In this document: positions 28,134-35,230 of the stretch, piece by piece | Layout of the letters: every line of letters begins with the position of its first letter | Position numbering within the stretch: the first letter of the stretch is position 1 | Assembly (NCBI RefSeq): GCF_022513565.1 | Contig: NZ_JAKWBE010000007.1 | Span: 186,001 to 250,000 of the forward strand | Direction: 5' to 3' | Length of the DNA: 64,000 bases | Origin: Streptomyces gilvus | Lineage (GTDB): Bacteria > Actinomycetota > Actinomycetes > Streptomycetales > Streptomycetaceae | Notes under the pieces: generated by a model | Told to the model about the DNA's origin: nothing | The model's input: the letters and a program-made list of their open reading frames with translations, nothing else | Database searches by the model: none | Program-made: the position numbers and the translations under genes

Positions 28134-28448
28134 GGAAGGACGTACCCCCTCGGATGAGGTCGGGGAGCGACGGAGTGGAGCTGGACCGGTCGACGGCCGC
28201 GATGCACGGGCCGGTGACCGGCCCTCCGCCTTGTCTTCCGCGCTGGAACCGCACGGTCGGGCTGGTGCAAAGGGCCTCCCGGGCGGACGGCCCCGTGCCG
28301 CCCGCTGAGATCCGACACCCGTGGTTCGGGCATCGACCTGACTGGCTTATGCCCTCGAACATGCGTCACCATGCCGACACGTATGGCGGCGCTCCGGTGA
28401 ACTCATTGTTACTTCCGCCCCAAAAGGGGTAGACGCCCGACCTGTGCG
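28134..28448 (-). other. uppS-phoH intergenic region with hairpins
   Basis: No gene is seen in this 315 bp gap. It holds a GC-rich hairpin (GGGCGGACGG with CCGTGCCGCCC, 28281-28303) and a palindrome GGGCCGGTGACCGGCCC (28208-28224), both in the expected phoH leader or promoter region. Whether either is a terminator for uppS or part of the phoH leader is open. Confidence 0.4.
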
Positions 28449-29222
28449 TCAGCCGCCGTAACGCCTGTGTCGCGCCGCGTAGTCACGCAGAGCGCGCAGG
28501 AAGTCGACCTTGCGGAAGGCCGGCCAGAAGACCTCGCAGAAGTAGTACTCCGAGTGCGCGGTCTGCCACAGCATGAAACCGGACAGCCGCTGCTCGCCGC
28601 TGGTGCGGATGACCAGGTCGGGATCGGGCTGGTCGCCGGTGTAGAGGTGGCGGCCGATCATGTCGACGTCGACGGCCTCGGCCAGGTCCTCCATCGCGGT
28701 GCCCTTGTCGTGGGCGTCCAGGAGCATGGAGCGCACCGCGTCGGCGATCTCCTGACGGCCGCCGTAGCCGATGGCGACGTTGACGAGTATCCCGTCGACG
28801 CCGGCGGTGGCCTCCTCGGCCTCCTTCAGGGTGGTCTGCATCCGGGACGGCAGCAGGTCGAGGGTGCCGACGTGGTGCACGCGCCAGCGGCCGTCGGCCG
28901 CGAGCGTCCGTACGACGTCCTCGATGATCCCGAGCAGCGGGCCGAGCTCCTCCTGCGGACGGTCGAAGTTGTCCGTCGACAGCAGCCAGAGGGTGACGAC
29001 CTCGACGTCCGTCTCCGTGCACCAGCCGAGGAACTCCTCGATCTTCTCCGCGCCGGCGCGGTGACCGTGCACGGTCGTGGAGCCGGCCGCCTTCGCCCAA
29101 CGGCGGTTGCCGTCCATGATGACGCCGATGTGCTTGGGCACCTGAGCGTGGTCCAGGTGGCCTTCCACCCGGCGTGCGTACAACCTGACCAACAGGCCGC
29201 GCAGCTTGTCGCGCAGGTTCAC
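28449..29222 (-). CDS. UppS-type cis-prenyltransferase (isoprenyl transferase)
   Basis: A 257-residue Z-prenyl diphosphate synthase, condensing IPP onto an allylic diphosphate. Signatures: KHIGVIMDGNRRWAKAAG with catalytic D37, HGHRAGAEKIEEFLGWC, LWLLSTDNFDRP, VNVAIGYGGRQEIADAV, and the C-terminal PDLVIRTSGEQRLSGFMLWQ and SEYYFCEVFWPAFRKVDFLR. Start is GTG 29222. Streptomyces usually encode two such enzymes; which one makes the undecaprenyl carrier cannot be told from this window, so no symbol is assigned. It uses the products of IspH, encoded at the left edge. Confidence 0.93.
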   Translation of the reverse strand: MNLRDKLRGLLVRLYARRVEGHLDHAQVPKHIGVIMDGNRRWAKAAGSTTVHGHRAGAEKIEEFLGWCTETDVEVVTLWLLSTDNFDRPQEELGPLLGIIEDVVRTLAADGRWRVHHVGTLDLLPSRMQTTLKEAEEATAGVDGILVNVAIGYGGRQEIADAVRSMLLDAHDKGTAMEDLAEAVDVDMIGRHLYTGDQPDPDLVIRTSGEQRLSGFMLWQTAHSEYYFCEVFWPAFRKVDFLRALRDYAARHRRYGG

Positions 29223-29385
29223 GTGATCGTCAGCCCCTCCGTACCGATGCGGTCCCCGCGGCCCGCAGCCTACCGGTGGTTGCAGCGGGCGCCTATTTCA
29301 GGGCTCGGGCGGGCTGTTGGCGCCGAAGGCGGGAGCCCCCTTGGGGAGTACCCCGGTGCGCCCCATGTGTGCCCCATGCGTGCAC

Positions 29386-29426
29386 AAAAAACGGGCCGGT
29401 CCGTGGGGGGGAGACGGACCGGCCCG
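29386..29426 (-). terminator. intrinsic terminator with T6 tract
   Basis: On the minus strand CGGGCCGGTCCGT pairs perfectly over 13 bp with its complement around a C7-containing loop and is followed by TTTTTT. A true T tract is unusual in this genome. No protein gene ends just before it, which points to a small RNA. Confidence 0.82.
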
Positions 29427-29480
29427 AGGGGGGGTTTCCACCATAACCCTTCGTAAGTGATGCTGCGTGCATCGGCATGC
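29386..29480 (-). ncRNA. candidate small RNA with two C7 runs (6C-like)
   Basis: A minus-strand transcript of roughly 90 nt would end at the intrinsic terminator at 29386-29426. It contains two runs of seven cytosines, one in the terminator loop (TCTCCCCCCCACGG) and one shortly before it (AAACCCCCCCTCGG) in a possible weaker hairpin (CGAAGGG with CCCTCG). An upstream hairpin GATGC-ACGCA-GCATC and a possible -10 TAGTTAT near 29488 suggest the 5' end. Two C-rich hairpins recall the actinobacterial 6C RNA family, but the match cannot be tested here. Small ORFs through it read across the terminator and are unlikely. Confidence 0.5.
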
Positions 29481-29489
29481 CATAACTAC

Positions 29490-29985
29490 TCTCCGGAATC
29501 GAACGGCGACGCCCGGGTCGTCGTCGCAACGGGTTTCCACAGAGGGTTCATGGCCGGATCACAGCGGTTTCTCAGGGAAAACGACGGGCAGTGACGGAAA
29601 GCGGAACAGTGTGCGGCGTTTGGCTGATCGACGTCGGCATCGCCCGGGTGGGTGACCCGGGCCGCGAACGTCCGCTTGACGCCGAAGCGGACCGCGCCCC
29701 CGGGAAAACGGCACCGCGCAGCCCCCTCCACTGCGCGGTGCCGCCCGCGCAACTTTGCTTACGCGAATTACCTTGGTCTGAACTTACGTGACACGTGGGG
29801 CTGAATGCCACTCGCGGCCATAACGATGCGGAAACCGCGACCCAGGAGGGTCTCGGGTCCCGTGGCAGGTCTGGGACACGCCGGGGAGCCGTCGGGGACC
29901 GTCGGGGGTCCATCGGGGACCGTCGGGGACCGTCGGGGGCCCATCTGGGACAGAAACCGTCCTAGTCCGCCCGTACGGTCGCCCC
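29490..29985. other. 500 bp intergenic region without a recognisable gene
   Basis: Between the candidate small RNA and the AlkZ-like gene I see no convincing ORF. Near the right end a short GTCGGGGACC-type unit is repeated four or five times (about 29889-29940), just upstream of the glycosylase gene. GC content falls slightly in 29740-29840. Confidence 0.45.
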
Positions 29986-31152
29986 ATGACCCTGAGGATC
30001 AGCTGGAGCGAGGCGAGCGCACGGCGGCTGGAGCGGCAGTTCCTGGCCAACCCTGCTGAGCGGGGCACTCCGGTCGCCGACATCGTCGCCGCGATGCTCG
30101 GCGCGCACGCACAGGTGCTGTCGGCCGCCGAGCTGTCGGTGGGAGTACGGGCGACGGGAGTGACACGGGACGAGGTGCGCGGCGCGCTGTGGGAGGAGCG
30201 CGCGCTCGTGAAGACGTACGGCCCGCGCGGCACCGTCCATCTGCTGCCGGCCGCCGAACTCCCCCTGTGGAGTTCGGCGTTGCCCGCCGTGCGCTCGGCG
30301 GCGAGTCAACCCGCGCCCGACGTGCGGGTGAGCGAGGAACAGGCGGAGCGGATCCTCGCGGCGATCGCGGACGCGCTCGACGGGAGGTGTCTGACCCTGG
30401 ACGAACTGGGCGAGGAGGTCGTCGCCCGCACCGGCTCCTGGGCCGGCGACCGGGTCATGCCCGCCTTCCAGGACCTCTGGCCGCGCTGGCGCCAGGTGAT
30501 GCACCGGGCCGGCCAGTCCGGCGCACTGTGCTTCGCGCCGGACAGTGTCCGCGGCCGCGGCCGCAGGACGGCCTTCACCCGCCCGCCCCGCTTCACCCCG
30601 CTCCCGCCGCACGAGGCCCTGGGTGAGCTGGTACGACGCTACCTGCGCGCGTACGGCCCCGCGACCCCGCGGACCTTCGCGAAGTGGCTGGCGGCGAAGC
30701 CCAGTTGGGCCGCCGAACTGTTCGGCACGCTCGCCGGGGCGGGCGCGATCGAGGAAGTCGTCTTCGAGGGCGCCGGGGACTGGTGGATCGCGGCCGGCGA
30801 CACGGAGTTCCCCGAGGAACGGGTGCGCGGCGTCCGGCTGCTGCCCTACTTCGACGCGTACGGCATCGCCGCGCAGCCCCGGGAGTCACTGTTCCCGGGC
30901 GACGCCTACCGGAGGGCGCTGGCGGGCGGGCAGGCCGGCAACTACCCCGTACTGCTGGTCGACGGAGTGGTGGCGGGCGTATGGCACCAGCGGCGCCGGG
31001 GCCGCCGTACGACGGTGACGGTGGAGCCGCTCGGGCGGCTGACGGGGCGGCAGGAGCGGGAGTTGGGGGAGCGGGTGGACCGGGTGGGTGAAGTGCTGGG
31101 GACGGCGGCGGAGTTGGTGTTGGGGAAGGTGGAGGTGGGGCCGCACGCGTAG
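29986..31152 (+). CDS. AlkZ-like winged-helix DNA glycosylase family protein (HTH_42)
   Basis: A 388-residue protein of the winged-helix HTH_42/AlkZ family, whose characterised members are DNA glycosylases that unhook bulky or crosslinking lesions. Near the N-terminus ADIVAAMLGAHAQVLSAAEL carries H41-A42-Q43, corresponding to the QxQ/HxQ catalytic motif of this superfamily. Winged-helix units follow (EVRGALWEERALVKTYGPRG, TVHLLPAAELPLW), and the C-terminal barrel has RLLPYFDAYGIAAQPRESLF and VLLVDGVVAGVWHQRRRGRR. It stands alone, not in a biosynthetic cluster, so it is probably a housekeeping repair enzyme. The substrate is not predictable. Confidence 0.85.
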   Translation: MTLRISWSEASARRLERQFLANPAERGTPVADIVAAMLGAHAQVLSAAELSVGVRATGVTRDEVRGALWEERALVKTYGPRGTVHLLPAAELPLWSSALPAVRSAASQPAPDVRVSEEQAERILAAIADALDGRCLTLDELGEEVVARTGSWAGDRVMPAFQDLWPRWRQVMHRAGQSGALCFAPDSVRGRGRRTAFTRPPRFTPLPPHEALGELVRRYLRAYGPATPRTFAKWLAAKPSWAAELFGTLAGAGAIEEVVFEGAGDWWIAAGDTEFPEERVRGVRLLPYFDAYGIAAQPRESLFPGDAYRRALAGGQAGNYPVLLVDGVVAGVWHQRRRGRRTTVTVEPLGRLTGRQERELGERVDRVGEVLGTAAELVLGKVEVGPHA

Positions 31153-31170
31153 GTGTCACTGACCTTTGTT

Positions 31171-31971
31171 TCAGCGGACGGGCTTGCGGGCCTCGATGAG
31201 GTGCCGGGTGCTGTGGGCGACGAAGGGGCCCTCGGACTCGATCCGCTCGTGCAGGGCGCGGAGTTGGGGCTCGTAGGCCTCGACGGTGAAGCCCGGGACC
31301 ATCCAGATGACCTTGCGCAGGAAGTGGACGACGGCCGCGATGTCGTGGAACTCGATCCGCAGCCGCTCGGCACGCAGGTCGACGATCTCCAGGCCGACGG
31401 CCTCGGCACCGGCGCGTTCGCGGTCGGGATGACGGTCGCCGAGGGAGGCCTCCGGCTGGGGGCCGAGGAAGTACTCGACGAGTTCGAAGACACTGCGGGG
31501 CCCGACGTGCTGGGCGAAGTACGTTCCGCCCGGCTGCAGGACGCGGGCGATCTCCGTCCAGTGCGGGGTGACGGGGTGCCGGCTGCTGACGAGGTCGAAG
31601 GCGCCGTCCGCGAAGGGCAACGGCGCGTCCGCGTGGGCGGCGACGACCGCGGTGCCGCGGGGGCGGAGCAGCTCGGTGGCCTTGGCGACGTTGGGCGGCC
31701 AGCCCTCGGTGGCGACGGTGAGCACGGGGGTCCTCGGGGCCCGCCCGAGGGCGAAGTCCAGGACCTCCCCTCCCCCGGTCTGGACGTCGAGTACGGCGGA
31801 GGCCCGCGCGAGACGCTCCGCGAGCGAGACGGCGTACCCCCACGAGGGCCGCGCCTCGGTGGCCCGCCCCTCGAACCAGGAGAAGTCCCATCCGTCGGTG
31901 GGCACGGCTACGCCTTCGGCGACGAGTTCGTCGAAGGTACGAGGTTCACTGGTTCGGTGTTGAGGGGCCAT
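31171..31971 (-). CDS. class I SAM-dependent methyltransferase
   Basis: A 266-residue cytosolic methyltransferase. Motif I is present as AVLDVQTGGGEVLDFAL, motif II in VLTVATEGWPPNVAKATELL, and the motif IV region in LPFADGAFDLVSSRHPVTPH; ARVLQPGGTYFAQHVGPRSV follows. C-terminal residues are helical and end in STRHLIEARKPVR. Substrate unknown; sequence layout resembles UbiE/Methyltransf_11-type enzymes. It converges on the AlkZ-like gene with only 18 bp between stops, and the deaminase gene lies upstream on the same strand with a 63 bp gap. Confidence 0.88.
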   Translation of the reverse strand: MAPQHRTSEPRTFDELVAEGVAVPTDGWDFSWFEGRATEARPSWGYAVSLAERLARASAVLDVQTGGGEVLDFALGRAPRTPVLTVATEGWPPNVAKATELLRPRGTAVVAAHADAPLPFADGAFDLVSSRHPVTPHWTEIARVLQPGGTYFAQHVGPRSVFELVEYFLGPQPEASLGDRHPDRERAGAEAVGLEIVDLRAERLRIEFHDIAAVVHFLRKVIWMVPGFTVEAYEPQLRALHERIESEGPFVAHSTRHLIEARKPVR

Positions 31972-32034
31972 GGGGTGATCCTGGCAAGGAAGTGCTGGTC
32001 GGCGCCGCTGGTTTTTCTGGGGCCCCGCGGTTTC

Positions 32035-32829
32035 TCACAGGTGCGGTCGCACGAGGATGTACGCCCTGTGCACTGTCGGCGCGTCGAGGAGCCCGTCGAT
32101 GGCGAGACAACGGCGGACCGTACGTCCCGCGTCGCCTTCGACACCGCTCCCGACACCGCCACCGTTGTGCAGCACTTCCCACATCTGCATGAGCAGGGCG
32201 CCGAACACCGCGAGCGGTCCTTCGACCGGCCCCTCCCGCCGCGCCCACCGGTCGGCGATGAGCCCACCCACGCCCGGGACGCGCTCGATGCCGCGCCAGA
32301 CCGGGTCGGGGGCGGCATACACCACATGGCGGACGTGACTGTGAATGAGCGCGCTGCTGCACAGGAGGCACGGTTCGAGGGTGGTGTAGAGCCGGTGTCC
32401 GTCGGTGTCACCGCGGGCCGGCAACTGGGCGAGGGCGTTGATCTCGGCGTGGGCGATGTTGGTGCCGGCGAGCTGTCCGGGCGGCGCGACGGACTCCTGA
32501 CTCCGGTTGCGCCCGACGGCGACGACCTGCCCAGCACGGTCCACGACGACGGCACCGACAGGACGACTGCCGGCCTGAAGAGCTTCCCAGGCGAGCTCGA
32601 AGGGGAGCTGCCAGAGGGGGTCCAGGGTGTCGGGCGCGTTCGCGGTGTCCGGGACACGTGCTGTTGCCTCTGACGTCGCCTGGGTCTGCGGCGTTTGATG
32701 CGATGGGGGGACGTGCGGGTCGTGCGGCTGACTGGGCAGTGGCATGGGATGCCCCGGGGGGAGTGGGCGGGCCGGCGGGATTGGTGACGACACGGACAGA
32801 GGCGGCGGGCGCGTTGGGTTGTCAATCAT
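32035..32829 (-). CDS. CMP/dCMP-type zinc deaminase domain protein
   Basis: About 264 residues. The zinc site is intact: H127-A-E129 (TNIAHAEINALAQL) and P-C154-LL-C157 (TTLEPCLLCSSALIHS), placing it in the cytidine/guanine/tRNA-adenosine deaminase superfamily. Residues 1-65 are Pro-rich and disordered, unusual for the family, and about 70 C-terminal residues follow the core (VEGPLAVFGALLMQMWEVLH). ATG 32829 is chosen because it overlaps the end of the upstream membrane-protein gene by 8 bp. Substrate cannot be assigned; it could act on a nucleoside, a pterin-like base or a nucleic acid. Confidence 0.85.
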   Translation of the reverse strand: MIDNPTRPPPLSVSSPIPPARPLPPGHPMPLPSQPHDPHVPPSHQTPQTQATSEATARVPDTANAPDTLDPLWQLPFELAWEALQAGSRPVGAVVVDRAGQVVAVGRNRSQESVAPPGQLAGTNIAHAEINALAQLPARGDTDGHRLYTTLEPCLLCSSALIHSHVRHVVYAAPDPVWRGIERVPGVGGLIADRWARREGPVEGPLAVFGALLMQMWEVLHNGGGVGSGVEGDAGRTVRRCLAIDGLLDAPTVHRAYILVRPHL

Positions 32830-33142
32830 GGCCGCTGGCCCGCCTGTTGGTGTACCAGATACCCGCTTGCACCGCGGCGCAGATCCCGACTCCGAGCCAC
32901 AGCTGCCAATAGCCGCCCAGTGCGGCTCCGAGAAAGGACATGACGAAGTAGCGGCCACTGAAGATCCTCAGATCGGACTCCAGCGTGTCACTCTTCTTTC
33001 TGATCTCCGGTGCCCAGAACCGGACCAACACCCGGCGCCCCGGCGCCGTCTTGCGTCCCTTGATGTTCACGTAGGTGCTGGACCACTGGTCGCCGGTCCA
33101 TCCAGCTCGCGCCGCGATGGGTATGACCTCTTCCGGAGCCAT
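32822..33142 (-). CDS. small membrane protein, function unknown
   Basis: A 106-residue protein with a soluble N-terminal half (WSSTYVNIKGRKTAPGRRVL, VRFWAPEIRKKSD) and one or two membrane segments in the C-terminal half (VMSFLGAALGGYWQLWLGVG and ICAAVQAGIWYTN). No family recognised. Its last 8 bp overlap the start of the deaminase gene, so the two are translationally coupled and may work together. A 10 bp hairpin stands 26 bp upstream of its start. Confidence 0.6.
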   Translation of the reverse strand: MAPEEVIPIAARAGWTGDQWSSTYVNIKGRKTAPGRRVLVRFWAPEIRKKSDTLESDLRIFSGRYFVMSFLGAALGGYWQLWLGVGICAAVQAGIWYTNRRASGHD

Positions 33143-33167
33143 CGCTTGGCGGTCATGAACCTTGGCC

Positions 33168-33192
33168 AGCGCTCTGCCCGGAGCAGAGCGCT
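33168..33192 (-). terminator. 10 bp perfect hairpin upstream of the small membrane protein gene
   Basis: AGCGCTCTGC pairs exactly with GCAGAGCGCT around CCGGA. No gene ends just before it on either strand, so it may be part of the 5' leader of the membrane protein gene rather than a terminator. The rest of the 33143-33439 gap shows nothing recognisable. Confidence 0.4.
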
Positions 33193-33439
33193 ATCGGTGA
33201 GGCCTGAGGGACGCCGGGCGGCTTCACGTCACCAGCAGGGCTCCGAGACGGGCAAATGCGCATGAAAGTCGACCGTGTTGATGAAGTGCCACCGTCACTG
33301 TTTCGTAGCGCAACGAAGGCGGTGAACCGGGGTCCCGTGCGGCATGGGCCCCTGGACCCATGCGCGGACTGCTCCCTGCCCATAGGTTCAGTTCACGGGC
33401 GTTGGCGAACACGCCAATGAGGCTGGGAGGTTCCTGGAG

Positions 33440-33817
33440 ATGGCGCGGCGGTGGCGGGACGGGCGGGGCGAGTTGGTCGTATGCGCTGCGGACGGCGAGG
33501 GGGCTGCTATCGTTCTGCCGTTGGAGATCGCCAGTTCGTATCGGGCTCGCACCAAAGGGTTGTTGGGGCGGGACTCCGTTGACGGTGTGCTCCTGCTGTC
33601 GCCGGCCAACAGCATCCACACCTTTCGTATGCGACTCCCGATCGACGTGGCCTACCTCGATCGGCGGCTCACCGTCATCGCCGTCCGCACCATGAAGCCG
33701 GGACGCCTGGGGTTGCCTCGGCTTCGGTCGCGGCATGTGTTGGAGGCGGAGGCGGGGGCCATGGTGGGCTGGGGGATCAGGGCAGGGGTGCAGGTGGATG
33801 TAACGGTCAACACCTGA
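33440..33817 (+). CDS. DUF192 (UPF0127) family protein
   Basis: A 125-residue protein with the DUF192 core: IASSYRARTKGLLGRDSVDG (the family GLMFR-like block), VLLLSPANSIHTFRMRLPID, VAYLDRRLTVIAVRTMKPGR and VLEAEAGAMVGWGIRAGVQV. Unlike many family members it has no signal peptide, so it is cytosolic. The molecular function of DUF192 is not established; copies are often seen beside Tad pilus loci in actinobacteria and this one marks the left end of the Tad island. It converges on an uncharacterised gene, 7 bp apart. Confidence 0.88.
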   Translation: MARRWRDGRGELVVCAADGEGAAIVLPLEIASSYRARTKGLLGRDSVDGVLLLSPANSIHTFRMRLPIDVAYLDRRLTVIAVRTMKPGRLGLPRLRSRHVLEAEAGAMVGWGIRAGVQVDVTVNT

Positions 33818-33824
33818 TCCCAGA

Positions 33825-34670
33825 TCAGGTGTGTCGCCACGGAGCTTGTTCGACTCGCCGGTGCCACCACCGGCGATCTGGTTCCCGGCTCAGTCCGGGA
33901 CCGGTGTGGTTGCGGAAGATGCGGTCGATGTCGGCGATTGCGGACCGCAGAGCGTCGGCGTGCACGCCGTCGATTTCCTGGACGAGTTGCGCAAGGCAGT
34001 CCCGGGCTTCCAGATCGCGCATGAACAGGTCCTCCCGATACGTCCCTGAAGGCTGCCACCCGCTCTCGAGTCGGCGGACGAGCCTCTCCCATACACGCAG
34101 GGCGTAGTGCACGCGCCCCTCCGCGCTCGACGTCGTGCCCCTCGGGTAGCCGGCCAGGAAGGCATCGGATACGGGGGTCGGTAGGGGTTCGTGGTCGAGG
34201 GCTTCGGGGAGGGGGTCCACCGTCGCCCGGGGGAGGTCGGGCACCGCCTGCTCGGCCATGTCGACCCGGTACGTCGTGTCCTCGTCCGAGTCGATCGTCT
34301 CCAGGCGACAGCGCACGGCCCGGCCGTCCGGGGTCCTGATCCAGTAGGCGCTGTCCAGGGTGAGATCCAGGGCGGGGTGGAGGATCGATGTCGTCGTCCA
34401 GAGCGCCAGCCGGGACGCCAGGTCCGCCTCTGTCAAGGCGGACGCCGTCGCACCGCTGACGCTGATGTCCAGCTCCAGCGCCAGGTCACCCGGTGGCGAC
34501 AACAGACGGTACGTGCACAGGACGGGTGCGTCCCAGCGTCGTACCTCTTGGTCCCCGTCCGCGTCGGCCACGTCGACCGCCTCGGCTGGGACCGTCAGTG
34601 CGCTTGCCAGGGCTCGTCGGAGTGCCGTGGGGTCGAGGTGGGCGACGGTGAAGAGGTTCGCGAGCAGCAA
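33825..34670 (-). CDS. uncharacterised protein downstream of the toxin locus
   Basis: A 281-residue acidic soluble protein without membrane segments. The frame can start at TTG 34670, 16 bp after the stop of the preceding gene; no better ATG/GTG is seen, so the start is uncertain. Visible sequence: YRLLSPPGDLALELDISVSG, then SILHPALDLTLDSAYWIRTP and RVHYALRVWERLVRRLES. I recognise no family. Position as the second gene after the toxin-like gene makes an accessory or second immunity role possible, but that is inference. Confidence 0.65.
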   Translation of the reverse strand: MLLANLFTVAHLDPTALRRALASALTVPAEAVDVADADGDQEVRRWDAPVLCTYRLLSPPGDLALELDISVSGATASALTEADLASRLALWTTTSILHPALDLTLDSAYWIRTPDGRAVRCRLETIDSDEDTTYRVDMAEQAVPDLPRATVDPLPEALDHEPLPTPVSDAFLAGYPRGTTSSAEGRVHYALRVWERLVRRLESGWQPSGTYREDLFMRDLEARDCLAQLVQEIDGVHADALRSAIADIDRIFRNHTGPGLSREPDRRWWHRRVEQAPWRHT

Positions 34671-34686
34671 GGTCGCCGTCCGGGCT

Positions 34687-35211
34687 TCAGTGGCTATGGG
34701 TGGTGTCGCCGTACTCCCGTTCCCAGCGGCGCATGTCCTCGGCGTTTCCGATCCTGATGCCGAAAGGCCAGGTCGGGTCGAAGAAAATCCAGTAGCGGGA
34801 CTCGAGTTCGACGGCGAGGCACTTGATCACGCCCTCGTCGGGCTTCGACTGGGTGTCCGTGTAGGGGCGGACGGTGGTGCAGCGCAAGCGATCCCAGCTG
34901 TCACCGAAGAGTTGTTCGCCCTGGGAGGCGAGGGCGAGTTCGTCGCCTTCTGCCTCGATGGCGGCGAAGAGTTCGACACCGCCCAGTTCGACTGAGTCCA
35001 CTTCTCGGACCTTCAACTGACCGTGCCCGCCGACCGATTCCAGACGCAGGGCTCCCTCGGCGAGCGCGACGAACACGACGAGCGGCTGCGGGGAGAAGCG
35101 TGGGATCCGCTCTTCGCGGTCGATGCGTCCCGGAACCAGCACATCCGTCACGTGCCGCTGCCGCAGGATCTGTTCGACCCTGTTCCAGGGAGTCGCTCCC
35201 GCAGGGGACAT
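34687..35211 (-). CDS. candidate immunity protein of the pilin-toxin gene
   Basis: A 174-residue acidic soluble protein immediately downstream (19 bp) of the toxin-like gene on the same strand. ATG 35211 has AGGAG five bases before it; an in-frame GTG 35226 is the alternative. Sequence such as PRFSPQPLVVFVALAEGALR, EVDSVELGGVELFAAIEAEG and LAVELESRYWIFFDPTWPFG shows an alpha/beta domain without a known family. Small, acidic, cytosolic and directly after a polymorphic-toxin-like gene is the typical layout of an immunity protein. No direct evidence of toxin binding. Confidence 0.65.
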   Translation of the reverse strand: MSPAGATPWNRVEQILRQRHVTDVLVPGRIDREERIPRFSPQPLVVFVALAEGALRLESVGGHGQLKVREVDSVELGGVELFAAIEAEGDELALASQGEQLFGDSWDRLRCTTVRPYTDTQSKPDEGVIKCLAVELESRYWIFFDPTWPFGIRIGNAEDMRRWEREYGDTTHSH

Positions 35212-35230
35212 TGTCACTCCTGTCACTCGG

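Noticed and set aside
29483..29540. GTTCGATTCC on the minus strand looks like a tRNA T-loop.
   Set aside because: The flanking bases do not form a T-stem and no anticodon arm or acceptor stem can be drawn.
29293..29540. Small minus-strand ORFs (78 and 80 codons) downstream of uppS.
   Set aside because: They read through the intrinsic terminator hairpin and T6 tract and have no codon bias, so a small RNA explains the region better.
30593..31891. A 432-codon minus-strand frame across the AlkZ-like gene and methyltransferase gene.
   Set aside because: It is an alternative frame of the methyltransferase strand running antisense into the AlkZ-like gene; Pro/Arg-rich shadow.
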